The notes under the pieces were generated by a model, which worked only from the letters and a program-made list of their open reading frames with translations, did not search any database and was not told where the DNA came from. DNA of 64,000 nucleotides from Branchiostoma floridae (lineage: Eukaryota; Chordata; Leptocardii; Amphioxiformes; Branchiostomatidae): the NCBI RefSeq assembly GCF_000003815.2, contig NC_049995.1:15719163-15783162 (forward strand). Reading direction: 5' to 3'. The position numbers and the translations under genes were made by a program. Of this stretch, positions 22,945 through 46,100 are shown in pieces; position 1 is the stretch's first letter, and every line of letters starts with the position of its first letter.

Positions 22945-25900
22945 CTACTTGTCCTTCTTGTCGCCCTGCCTTCCCACCCAGTGGTCCATGGACTGGTGTT
23001 GTTCGATGAAGTCCGCAGCAGCGTCGCTCAGCGCCAATGGCACCAGGCTGAAATCATACACCCTTGTTCAAGTTGTTGTCAAGCTGGAGCTTTTCATGCG
23101 CAGCAAAGTCAACCATGTTTGCTATCATTTAGCACTCCCAAGATCGAAATGTGTGCGATCCATAGCCTCAGTTGCAGCCTTCGAACGGGGCTGTTTTTTT
23201 ATTTGGGAGGGATGTTCAATGTTGGCTAGATTCTCTTGCGCCGGGAAAGCAAAAAGAAAACTCCCTTCCCCAGCAAACTCCCCTTTCCCAGTGCAATAGA
23301 GCCTAGCCAACGTTGAAAATCGTGATTTTCATCCATTTTTATGCTAACCACAAGCAATTTCACAATGACGATTTGGAGCCAAAATTTTACATAATGCAGC
23401 TTTAAGATGTTTGAGAACTATAATGGAAACAAAAGTGATGATTGTGTATTGTGTGTGGTGTAACTGGTAGCCTAGAGCGTTTGACTCAGAATCTATAACT
23501 AACACGACCTTCCTCACTTCACCCAGGTGTAAAATGGGTACCTGACTTCGGTCGGGGAGGTAAAAGAAAAGTCTACCTTTCCCTTCTGTCTGAACTGAGT
23601 GCAGTGCTACATTGTCCTTGTATCTCCAAAAGCAAATAGAAAAAAATCTATGTTCAAAGAAGCGACCTACCCCTGTATGGCGCTGGCAGCGGCGATCTTC
23701 CAGGGAAGCACCACCCAGAACTGGTTTCTCCGTACAGCATCCACGATCTGCTGAACCACCCAGTCTGGCTCCATGGTCTCCACTTCCCTATGGCATCGAA
23801 CAAATAACGCAATAAGAGGCAGCAGACTGAGAGCACTGAGAAGTTGTATCACCTCACCGGTCCCATAGCCTCACCGGCCGTAGGGGCAGCAATGCCATCA
23901 ACATAAGTTGTATGGCAAGACTTAATTGTGCTTATTACGAATTACACAGAAACACTCTCTGTCTCTCAGACACACACACACACAGACTCTCTGATGCACA
24001 CAAACTCTCTCTCTCTCTCACATACGCACGCACACACAGACATACACACAGTGTGACATACACACACAAACTCTTTCCCCCCCCCCCCACACACACATCT
24101 AAAGAAACACACACACACATATACATGTATGTTACCCACACACACAAACACTGTCACACATACTTACAGAGAAACATATACAGAAACACACACATACACA
24201 CAAACACACACAGAAACATAAACTCCCTAACTTACTTGACCTTAGCCCCAGTGAACATGCCCGTGTTGATGAAGGTGGGGCACACACAGGTCACATGGAT
24301 TCCGCTCAGCTTTTGGACACGCAGCTCTTGCTGGGGGGAAACAGTCCAAAAGTTAGAAACTGGATTTAGGTGTGGAGAATCTCAAAAACTACTCACTTGC
24401 ATCATACTGTTGAACTGAAAAGGGCAGGGGTCCTTCTCAGTGTTGAGAGGATCAAAAACCGTTCTGTTCGATAACCCGAGACTAGTGGTGCGTACCTAAA
24501 CTCAATTTCAGGTTCAAGTCCAGCAGTTCAGGTTCAGGTCTGGACTTAAAGTCCGGACCAGAACCCATCACCGCATATTATATGAATTTTTTTTGAGGGG
24601 GATGGGGGGATGGAGCATATAAAATTGCATGTTAGCATGAATTGAAATGGAATGTGAAAAATACATGCAAATGATAGACAGCCAATGTAAACACGAACTG
24701 TTTTTTGTCTTTTTCCAGTACAAATTTCACTGTCTATGGAAGGTTTAAGACGGTTTAGAACAAAAAAAGGGAATATAAGTGACAGATTGCTTTTTGCAAG
24801 TCCGGACTTGGCTCCGGACATTTAGGTTTTTTTGGACTTGGACCTAAACGTTTTTAGGTCCAATTCCAAGTCCGGGCTTTAGGTACGCACCACTACCCGA
24901 GACTGTTTCTCCTATTAGATCAGTTAGTCTCCACTCTAAGTGGGTAGTTGAGCTGGCCTCAATCATGATGTTTCCGACTCAGGGCGAAGTGATGCTGTTA
25001 CAGTAACCCGTAACCTTGGAGTGGCCTTCGGGTAACACCTTGAAGTGACATTCAGGTCTTGTTAAACTATGAATTGATGAGTAAAGGAGGTGAAGACGAA
25101 TTTTAGATAGTCCAAAATTTGAAAGGAAACAAAAGTAAGCCAAAGCCAAGGTAAGTTTGATGCAAATGAGTTGTGTATTGCTTGAGTAACCGCTATTTGG
25201 TGCATCATATTGTTGGATGTTTACCCTACCCTTTAATATTTTACGCTACATGTATTGCTAGTACAAGCCTTACCCTGATAGAGTCAGCAAACCCGACAGC
25301 ACCGAACTTGCTGGTGCAGTAGTCAGCCAGCCCTGTAGTTCCAGCAACCCAGCGGCAGACAAAATAAACAAACAAACAAACAAACAAAGCCTTACCCTGA
25401 TAGAGTCAGCAAACCCGACAGCACCGAACTTGCTGGTGCAGTAGTCAGCCAGCCCGGCTGTTCCAGCTAACCCAGCGGCAGACAAAATAAACAAACAAAT
25501 AAACAAACAAACAAAGCCTTACCCTGATAGAGTCCGCGAACCCGACAGCGCCAAACTTGCTGGTGCAGTAGTCGGCCAGCCCGGCTGTTCCAGCGAGCCC
25601 AGCTGCGGACGCGATGCTGACCAGGTGTCCGTGGTTCTGTTCCACCATGTGAGGGAGAAATGCTTTCGTGGTCTGTGGGGAGAACATATGACATGACATA
25701 AGGTAGCCTTTAGGTTTAAGAGTCCTTCACTTGAATCTAAGCCCCGATCTAGACACAGTTTTTACAGACATCTGCGAAGCCGACAGTTTTTTCTGTGTCT
25801 AGATGGGAATTTTGTTGTCCAAACGTCAGCAAAATGTCCCCTGACAGGTCTGTAGTACTGACATCTGCGTGCAGAAGTCATTGGTGTAGGAAAAAACATG

Positions 25901-27295
25901 TCTAGATTGGGCTGAAAGGTTCTTGGTTCAAATCTGTAGCAGGTGCTTAGGTTGTGTGTCTGCTACTTTAGCAGTAACCATTCTGACAGCTGTCTGGTCC
26001 AGGTTGTTGACTACATTTGTTTGGTGGAAAAGAAGAAGAAAAGGCAGAGCAAAAACAATAAATTTCACTTCTGTAAAGTAACCTAAAAACATCTATAAGG
26101 AAGAGGACCTTCTTTACCCAACCTCAAACTTTCCACAGCAACTATCCAACCAGCTCCCCCACCCCAATAACATAGAAGCCATCCCTGTACAAAGTCTGGG
26201 AAGGAGGCTACTTCTTACCTAGCCTGATTAAATCTCGCTTATAGCAGCCCACCCAACATCTGCGGGGCCAACTACAGCCCAGAACAGAAGAGTTTGTGTC
26301 ACACATCTGACTACTTCTCACCCAGAAGTGCGCGTTGGTGTTGATGTCCATGGTTTTCTGGATGAGGTCATCAGGGCAGTCCAGAAACTTCCGGCCCGTC
26401 ACGATCCCAGCGTTGTTGATCAGGATGGTCACGTGACCCACGCTGCTCTTCACCTGTCAATCAATCAATATTACATGGACTTTGATGTTGTATTACACAG
26501 GCTTCCTTCAAATGATTTGAATACAGGACTCGGTCATTAGAATTGATGTTCTTATGATTTTTGTTCAAGGACACCAAATCTTCCCAATTTTGATTGGTGG
26601 TAATATTATGTTGGGTGATACAGAATACGCCATGCGGTATTCTATAGTATGGAATATGTCCAAGCAGATATTGGGATTGGCATCATTTTCTAACATATGT
26701 TGATAGATTTATTAGGACTTAATGTAATCTCAATCATTTGTACATGTAACATTAATGATAACGTTGTTATATGTTGATTATATTATCTCAGACCCTTACC
26801 TCTTTCATGGCCTCAATGAAAAGTGTGCTGCAGGCCAATTTGAGCTTCTTATGAATAAATAACGATTCTAACAAAACCTCTGGGTAAAGTTGGGTCAAGA
26901 TTTTCTACACCAACATCTGCTTGGAAATTTGGGGTCATCTAGGAGTCAATGCCCGCTCGGTCACTGACCTTCTGCGCGACCCTGTAGATGTCGTCCCTCT
27001 TGCTACAGTCGCACACAAAGCCGAACGCCTTCCCTCCTTCCTGCCGGATCATCTGCACAGTCGCCTCGTTCGCCTCCTCGTTGATGTCCCAGGCGACGAT
27101 GGTGGCCCCCAGGCGGGCGAAGCTGAGCGCCATGCCGCGGCCGAGCCCGCTACCTGCCCCGGTGATCAGCGCGATCTCGCCCGAGACAGACTTCTTGGCG
27201 GGCGGGAAAATCAGCCGAACTACGCTTAGCAACCTGGCGACTAGCGACGCCACGAAAAGCAGAACCACGCCGATAATGTCCTTCAGCAATGCCAT
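22945..27295 (-). CDS. SDR16C-type short-chain dehydrogenase/reductase, copy 1 (307 aa)
   Basis: NAD(P)-dependent oxidoreductase of the SDR16C family (HSD17B11/13, RDH10, SDR16C5). Relatives act on retinol or steroids at ER or lipid-droplet membranes; the substrate here is unknown. Six exons, high to low coordinate: 27295-26969, 26453-26322, 25672-25523, 24330-24236, 23787-23671 and 23047-22945 (TAG). All have AG/GT borders, and the sum is 924 nt. Residues 1-30 are a hydrophobic membrane anchor. TGAGSGLG at 45-52 is the nucleotide-binding motif and Asp70 in WDIN favours NAD. NNAG is at 122-125, with catalytic Asn147, Ser175, Tyr188 and Lys192 (YCTSK). PTFINTGMF follows in exon 4. The length is normal for the family and nothing is broken. 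It is head to head with SDR copy 2. Intron 3 holds two extra copies of the exon-3 end plus its donor, and a hAT-like element. A GT microsatellite follows the exon-4 donor. Confidence 0.93.
24483..24895. mobile_element. Non-autonomous hAT-like element with perfect 8-bp target duplication
   Basis: Termini TAGTGGTGCGTACCTAAA and TTTAGGTACGCACCACTA are perfect inverted repeats. CCCGAGAC occurs on both sides (24475-24482 and 24896-24903), the 8-bp target duplication expected of hAT elements. The interior carries repeated CAGGTTCAGGTC/GGTCC motifs. Inserted in intron 3 of SDR copy 1, next to SINE-derived sequence. Fragments of similar motifs occur near 2655-2700 and 54880-54985. Confidence 0.85.
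25274..25483 (-). repeat. Two extra copies of SDR-1 exon-3 end plus donor
   Basis: Copies at 25396-25483 and 25274-25360 repeat the exon-3 tail (GCDGLAD-type region through the ATCAGG end) and its GTAAGG donor. They are separated by TTTG microsatellite on the sense strand. The nearer copy differs from the real exon only synonymously. The farther one has a 1-nt deletion. Confidence 0.88.
25740..25914. mobile_element. Short TIR element (GCCCCGATCTAGACA ends)
   Basis: GCCCCGATCTAGACA at the left and TGTCTAGATTGGGCT at the right are inverted repeats. In SDR copy 1 intron 2. Confidence 0.6.
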
Positions 27296-27544
27296 GGCGT
27301 TTGGACGGAATAAAACTACTGATATAAATTACTACCCAACAGAATCAACGTGGGAAAGTATGGACCAAAGTTACATTGGTCTCTCACCAGCGTTCGGGGT
27401 CACACGATCGTTTTCATTCTCGCACCAGTGTTCTTTATTCAGATGGCGTCTCTCCTTTCATAGACAAACGACATGATAAATGTATTCTATTTTCCTAAAC
27501 TCCGTATTTGTTACACAACATGAATATATGGGTGGATTGTATTT

Positions 27545-28245
27545 ACTCTGAAAGCAGAGGTTGGGCTCCGGCGGTTTTTTTTTAGCCTTTTTACCGGGCT
27601 TTCTATTTTGTATTGCATCTTGTATTGTCAAATGATTATAAGGCCACAGCAAGTAAATTTTACGGATGACATCCTCTGCAGATGGCAAAAATAGTGAGAT
27701 AGGGCGAAAAAAAAACAAGATGGGTAAAAAAAACAAGATGGCTAAATTTTCCAAATATACGCACTAAACGTAAAAAAAAGAATTTCTGTATTCAAGACGT
27801 GTACTAGTGTAGTAAAGGGGACACTCGTGTGGTAGACTGGTATCACTTACCAACATGGCAACAATACTCATGGCTTCCATATTGGGGCCACTTTTACAAC
27901 TATCTAATTTAATTTTTAGTTTCACTTCTATAACTACAGTCATGGCTACCTGGCTAGTGTCACTTCTACAAGTACCACCATTAGCCTACAACATAACATA
28001 TTTGTCCATTTTGGTACTTTCTCGTCATGTTGACCATCTCCGAAGAAAAAAAAAATCTTGTTTTTTTTTGGTGAAATCAGGCGAAAATTAATGCGCGCGC
28101 TGATGTCATCCATAAAATTTACCTGCTGTGGCCTAAATATAAAAACCTAGGTTTTGACAATACAAGATACAATACAAAATAGGAAGCCAGCTAGATAAAA
28201 ACGACTAAACAAATGTTTAAAAAAACTGTCGGAGCCTAACCTCTG
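27545..28245. mobile_element. Foldback element with ~140-bp inverted arms between SDR copies 1 and 2
   Basis: The left arm (about 27547-27685: AGCAGAGGTTGGGCTCCGGC... TATTTTGTATTG... GCCACAGCA) is the inverted complement of the right arm (about 28100-28244). The ~400-bp centre holds imperfect repeats of CAACATGGC/GTCATGGC and A/T runs. No ORF with recognisable function. It occupies the head-to-head spacer and could affect both promoters. Confidence 0.75.
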
Positions 28246-28366
28246 ATTGGAGAGTAGGTTGTAATCTCTTCTGCCTGCCGTCTTTTTCTGGGATAGCTGA
28301 CAGAAAAAGACGGCATATAAGGAAAAGGTTTTCCCGTCAACCTCTGCTTGGAGAGTAGGTGGGTAA
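28236..28366. repeat. Direct repeat flanking a perfect hairpin
   Basis: AACCTCTGATTGGAGAGTAG (28236) recurs as AACCTCTGCTTGGAGAGTAG (28336). Between them is a perfect 14-bp-arm hairpin, GCCGTCTTTTTCTG / CAGAAAAAGACGGC (28277-28314). Confidence 0.7.
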
Positions 28367-29653
28367 TGGCCTCCTAGCACATGTAGCAGCTTGTTTTGGT
28401 ACTGCAGGGCCGGGTTTTTTTTTCGGAAATATCGCAAGACGTGAGGGTAACATAACTCGGTATGGTGGTGGCTTAGCCGGGAGGTTGCGCACAAGTAGAT
28501 CCAAATCATGTTGTACAGCCTGTGTAGATCGAACTTAAGTTCTGTCTATGCTTACATTTGGACAATAGACCAATCCTATAGCCCGACCTCCTCCGTCAAA
28601 ATTTAGAAATGTAGAATATAAACATAAACATGCAAATATTTGAAGGACATGCAGCCTCTCTCTCATTGGTCGAAACGTACATTGCTATGCTATCGTGGTT
28701 CAACGTCGGTGAAAGTTAGGCATCTAGTCTGTAATGATGAGATACGCCAAACATGAGTTACTTAAGCAACTGAACATGATTTTGGAAACGGTCAGCATTT
28801 TAGATAGTACATCGATCCACCATCTTTTATTGTGACTGACAGTCGAGATCTATTTGGGATATTGTCTAGCAGCCAAAGAAGTCTGCCTAGCCTGGTAACT
28901 TTGTGTTTTTCGGAGCCCAAAGTTTTGCTAAGCAAAGACCTTTTCTGTAAGATTATCAGTACAGCCGGCCTTTCTAAATATCATCCGGAGTGAAGTAATT
29001 GAAACACCCTGTGCTATTCTCCGGCGTGAGCCAATGGACTTGGCGGGAGGGAAACGCTACCAGCACCGAGGAGGTTTCGAGGAGCTCCCCTGTCAAAGTT
29101 TTTTTTTTCTCAATTCTTTATTAAAAGTAACTGTTACAACATTTACATACATTGTGATATTTACATGTACAGCTTCATGACCACATTTCGACTACAAAAA
29201 TGACAGTGTTTTCCTATTACGTTTACTATATATAACCTACATACACATAATAAGGTATCACATATGAGCAAACTGTGTAGATACTATGGTCCTTCTGCGT
29301 GTGGCAGGCCATTTTTGTCTTACTGCTTTTGTAAACCATTGAAAGTGTTCCTGGTTAACTATTTGACCAGCAGTAATTGACCCGCACCTAGTATACAGTA
29401 CACAAGATATTTATATACAGGACCTATCATTTCATAAGCACCCACAAGCGCATGTTGCATCCGATGTCCAAAATATTCATAGCTCCCTATGCTAGATGGC
29501 CAGTTACTAGGCTAATATGTCTGGTCAAAGGTCCAGCTGTAACATTGTGCACATGTTACTTGTCAACTGGACTTTTGGACTTTGCCCCCTTTTCCTTTTT
29601 CTTTTTTTATCAAAGTTCTTCAGTGAAAAGGTAGTAATTCTCGTGAGGGAGCC

Positions 29654-41932
<12,279 letters not shown>

Positions 41933-42167
41933 CGTCACGAATTCGTCGGTCGTCATGGCAACAAGAAGAACTACTGACGACACACACGTTCGTCGGCCGT
42001 TATGGCAACAAGCTTAGAACAACTACTGACGACACATACGATCGTCGGATGTCATGGCAACAAGAACTGACGTCACATACGTTCGTCGGTCGTCATGGCA
42101 ACAAGAAGAACAACCGACATCACATGGCGAACGTTACAGAAAATTGGCGAAACGTCATGATAACAAT

Positions 42168-42173
42168 AATAAA
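42168..42173 (+). terminator. Polyadenylation signal AATAAA for SDR copy 2
   Basis: Canonical AATAAA about 235 nt after the stop codon of SDR copy 2, just past the 3' minisatellite and before a T-rich stretch. The position suits the end of this gene. Confidence 0.6.
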
Positions 42174-42372
42174 GAAAATGTAATGAAGAAAGGAAATGGC
42201 TTCTTTTTTTCATAGTTTATTGAAAGAGAGATACATTAGCAACAGAACAAAAAATACAGTGAACCTCATACAACTTTATAAACGCCGAAATGGTCGTTTG
42301 CAATGTATGTACTCTATTCAGTCTGACTTTCTGTATGCCAGTGTATCATCACTACGGATCACGTGCCTGGAA

Positions 42373-42535
42373 TGGACCGATCACAAACCCCGCCCCCTGT
42401 TCGATCATGGTTCTATTTCGAACACCTCCGTCAAAAATAGCCATTTCTGTCCAATAGGGCAGTTTTTGACGGAGGTGTTCGAAATAGAATAGGGGGTTCT
42501 ATCTGTTCGATATGGCGTTCGACAGGATCGGTCCA
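42373..42535. mobile_element. MITE family E, copy 3, between convergent SDR genes
   Basis: Same termini and inner palindrome as copy 1, in the 3'-3' spacer between SDR copies 2 and 3. Confidence 0.8.
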
Positions 42536-42785
42536 AGAGCAGGGAATCAAATAAACGTTTTCACAGCATTTCGGTAAGCATCGGTTACTGTGACTTTGAC
42601 ATAAGGCGAAACTAAAAATAACGGAAAGCAGAAACAACAACCAAAAGGAAAAGCTTCAAAACGTATCGGATACAGACAGTTTTAGACATTTTATGTACTT
42701 TTTCATAGTATTTTGACCACACCAGTTCAGATTAAAATAATTATAACTGAGAGCAAAAGTAAGAACTACAGAAAAAGCTCCAAAC

Positions 42786-42791
42786 TTTATT
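42786..42791 (-). terminator. Polyadenylation signal AATAAA for SDR copy 3
   Basis: AATAAA on the minus strand about 310 nt after the stop of SDR copy 3. With the plus-strand signal at 42168 it defines convergent 3' ends about 0.6 kb apart. A second minus-strand AATAAA exists at 42215-42220. Confidence 0.5.
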
Positions 42792-43102
42792 AGACAATAC
42801 ACATGAACACAGTATGTTACAATTATCATGGCGCCTTTTTAGTCGTTGATGAAGGTTAGACATCAAGGTAATAAGAGACACCAAATAAGAATTACTCAAC
42901 TGGCACATGATTTTGGAAAAGGTCAGACGTTTTAGATAGCATTTACTATCTTTCGTCAGTGTCACTTTTTGGCTACACAATTTGGCGTATCTTAGCGGGC
43001 TGACTACATACATGGATACGGTAGATTGCAGTGATAAAGCTTATAACGTGATGTGATAAACTGGTGACCAAAAATGAAGTTATTTTAACAATCGGCGCTC
43101 CA

Positions 43103-46100
43103 TCACTTCTCTTTCTTGTTGCCTTGACGACCGACCCAGCCGTCCATGCTGTTGTGCATGCCCGAGTCATCCTGGGAACGGTCCATCAGCCCCTGTGGAA
43201 CCAACCTGGAAGATCAGACATCCGCACGGTTAGTTGGCAGATTACAGCTGGAACTTAGTCTCTACTACCTAGATAGACTCCATAGGTAGCTAGAAAAACC
43301 GTAGAAATGGAACAAAATGAAATAGCGGAGTATGCCGGCCAGAGAAGTACATTCGGCTAGGGAACAGCGCACTGTACTTCTCTGGTCGGCTTCCTCATCT
43401 ATTTATTCCATTTCTACGGTTTTTCCAGCGACCTATGGAGTCTGTTGAAATACACTGAAAAAATGCTTCATACAAATAGTAACCCAATTTCAATCTTAAA
43501 AGATTCTTTTTCCATCAGGAAGTCACAAGGGTCATCTTGATATCCATTAAAAAAGCAGGGTGTTGATCGACTCAAACCCAAAGGAATGGTTTCTCTAAAA
43601 CGATCCATCAGCCCCTGGGGAACTAACCTGGAAGATCAGACAGCCGCACGCGCACGGTTAGTGGGAAGGTAACACAGTTAGATCTCTCCATTGAAAGCAT
43701 TTCAAAATGCGCAGAAACAATGCTTAAATGCCCCAAACCCATAGAGATTCTGGACCACCATACAGGCATCATATATGTGCATCCCGTGTACATATACGGG
43801 CTCATCAGAATAAGGGCTGTGCAGTTACTGTCTAAAGAGGGGGGAAGTGGTAAAATAATAAACCATTCTTACAATCTTGATAATGATAATTTTAACTTGT
43901 TTTCTTTGCCATGTTTGTTTGAGTGTGACATATCTGAGTGGGTGTCCTCTCGTTGCGTTCGTGCTCCTAGTTTGTTTATTTGTTTGTTTGCTTACCCCTT
44001 GAGGTTGATGAATACGGCTGTGTCCCGCGGAATGATCAGCATAAACTGCTTCTTTGTTTATTTGTGTATTTATTTGTTTGCTTACCCCTTGAGGTTGATA
44101 AAGATGGCGGTGTCCCTTGGAATGACCAGCATGACCTGGTTGTTTGTTTGTTTGCTTATTTGTTTGTTTGTTTTCTTACCCCTTGAGGTTGATGAAGACG
44201 GCGGTGTCCCGCGGAATCACCAGCATGAACTGGTTCCTCTGCACCGCCGCAACAATCTCCCTCACTACGTCATCAGCCTCCAACATGGCGACGTTCCTGG
44301 GGAAAAAATCAGCGGTTAACCTGGGTACCATCCGGAAAGTAGTTCGTTCTTTTATAGACTCCGTTGCAGTCTTCGAACGGGGCTGGTTTTTATTGGGGGG
44401 AGGGGGGCGTTGGTTCGCGCTTTTCAACGTTTGGCTGGGTTCTCTTGTGCCGGGAAAGGGAGTTTGCTAACATACATACAGTCGTTTCTAGCTCCGACTT
44501 GTATTATACACTATATGCAGTCGCTTCTCTGATATTCAGGCAATGTATCACTTCAGTTTAATATACTGGGAAAATTCACCTAGGTGTCACAAAAACGGAG
44601 ATGGGCGCTGCCCCATGTACCGTACTCTGGTGCGGGACTAATTCTACGTACTTCAACTACCTAGGTGTCTTTCAAACCTTTATCCATGTTACTAACTTAC
44701 TTGAGTTTGCTCCCAGTGAACATGCCCGTGTTGATAAAGGTGGGACACACGCAGGTCACGTGAACTCCGCTCTTCCCTTGGATCCTCAGCTCAGACTGAA
44801 ACATGATAGTTTAACAGTCATGTTATGGATAGTTTATTGTTTATTATCATATAGCCAGGCGCCGCGGACCAATCAGAAGGCCCCGTTCCACGTTGGTTAT
44901 GACGCCGTAACACTTCGATTCCGGCCAGGCAGGTGCAAATTAACACCAGTGGTGTTAATTCATTTTGAATTAACACCAGTGGTGTTAATTCATTTTGAAT
45001 TAACACCGGTGCCGGTGTTAATTCATTTTGACCAATCAAAAGGAACGAAAGAAAGGTATATGCAGGCATTGGCCAATGAAAAGGAGCAAAACATATGCCG
45101 GAGCAGACTGCAAGGGGGAATGGCTCCTTCTGTTAACATTGATAATGAGTTTTGTTTTTCTAAAAAGCCTGCAATGTTTCGAATATTTTCTGTGGAAATT
45201 TTGGTTTCAAAATGCAATCTGTAATCTCCTTACATATGTATGTACCAAATGTGAACTTTCAGAAATTCGACAAAGGAATTCACACGTATAGTACCAAGGG
45301 ATCTATGCGTCATACAGGAATTTGCAAGTTTGGGTAGGCTATATGATAATAACTTTAATGCCCCGCCTTATCCTCGGTGTATATGGTGAGATAATNNNNN
45401 NNNNNNNNNNNNNNNNNNNNNNNNNNNNNNNNNNNNNNNNNNNNNNNNNNNNNNNNNNNNNNNNNNNNNNNNNNNNNNNNNNNNNNNNNNNNNNNCCTGG
45501 CAAATTACATTCTTCGGTATAAACCACCTCGTTCGCTACGCTCACTCGGCGGTTTATTCGGTGGTTATCGCACCTGACCAGGGATTATCTCACCATATAC
45601 ACCTCGGGCCGGGGCATTAACCCTTTATTACCACATACCAAAAACAAGTTTACTTATAGTAAACAGTGAAGAAAGTCATGTTAAACCAGAAACTTTTGGA
45701 GCCTTGTCGGGCAGATTTTGATGAATGAAAAGTAAGATATAAATGATGGCAAAAACGTAGAAACATACAAAAATTATCCCAGGGCCATCCCATCTAATTA
45801 TTAGCGCCACTTTACCTTTATCCATGGGGTAACCTATATCCGTGTTATTGAAAACGTTACTTAGGAACACCAAATTGACGGGTGATGGTTTTACATTGCA
45901 ACATTTTCAACATTTATAAAACATTGCCATTCAAAACCACTTTCCCTCGACTTGACGATGCCCGTAAATAGTCGGTTTCTACAAACAACGGACATAGGTT
46001 ACCCCACGAATAAAGGTGAACTAGCGTTATTACATCTTACCCTGATGGATTCGGCGAACCCCACGGCGCCGAACTTGCTGGCGCAGTAGTCGGACAGCCC

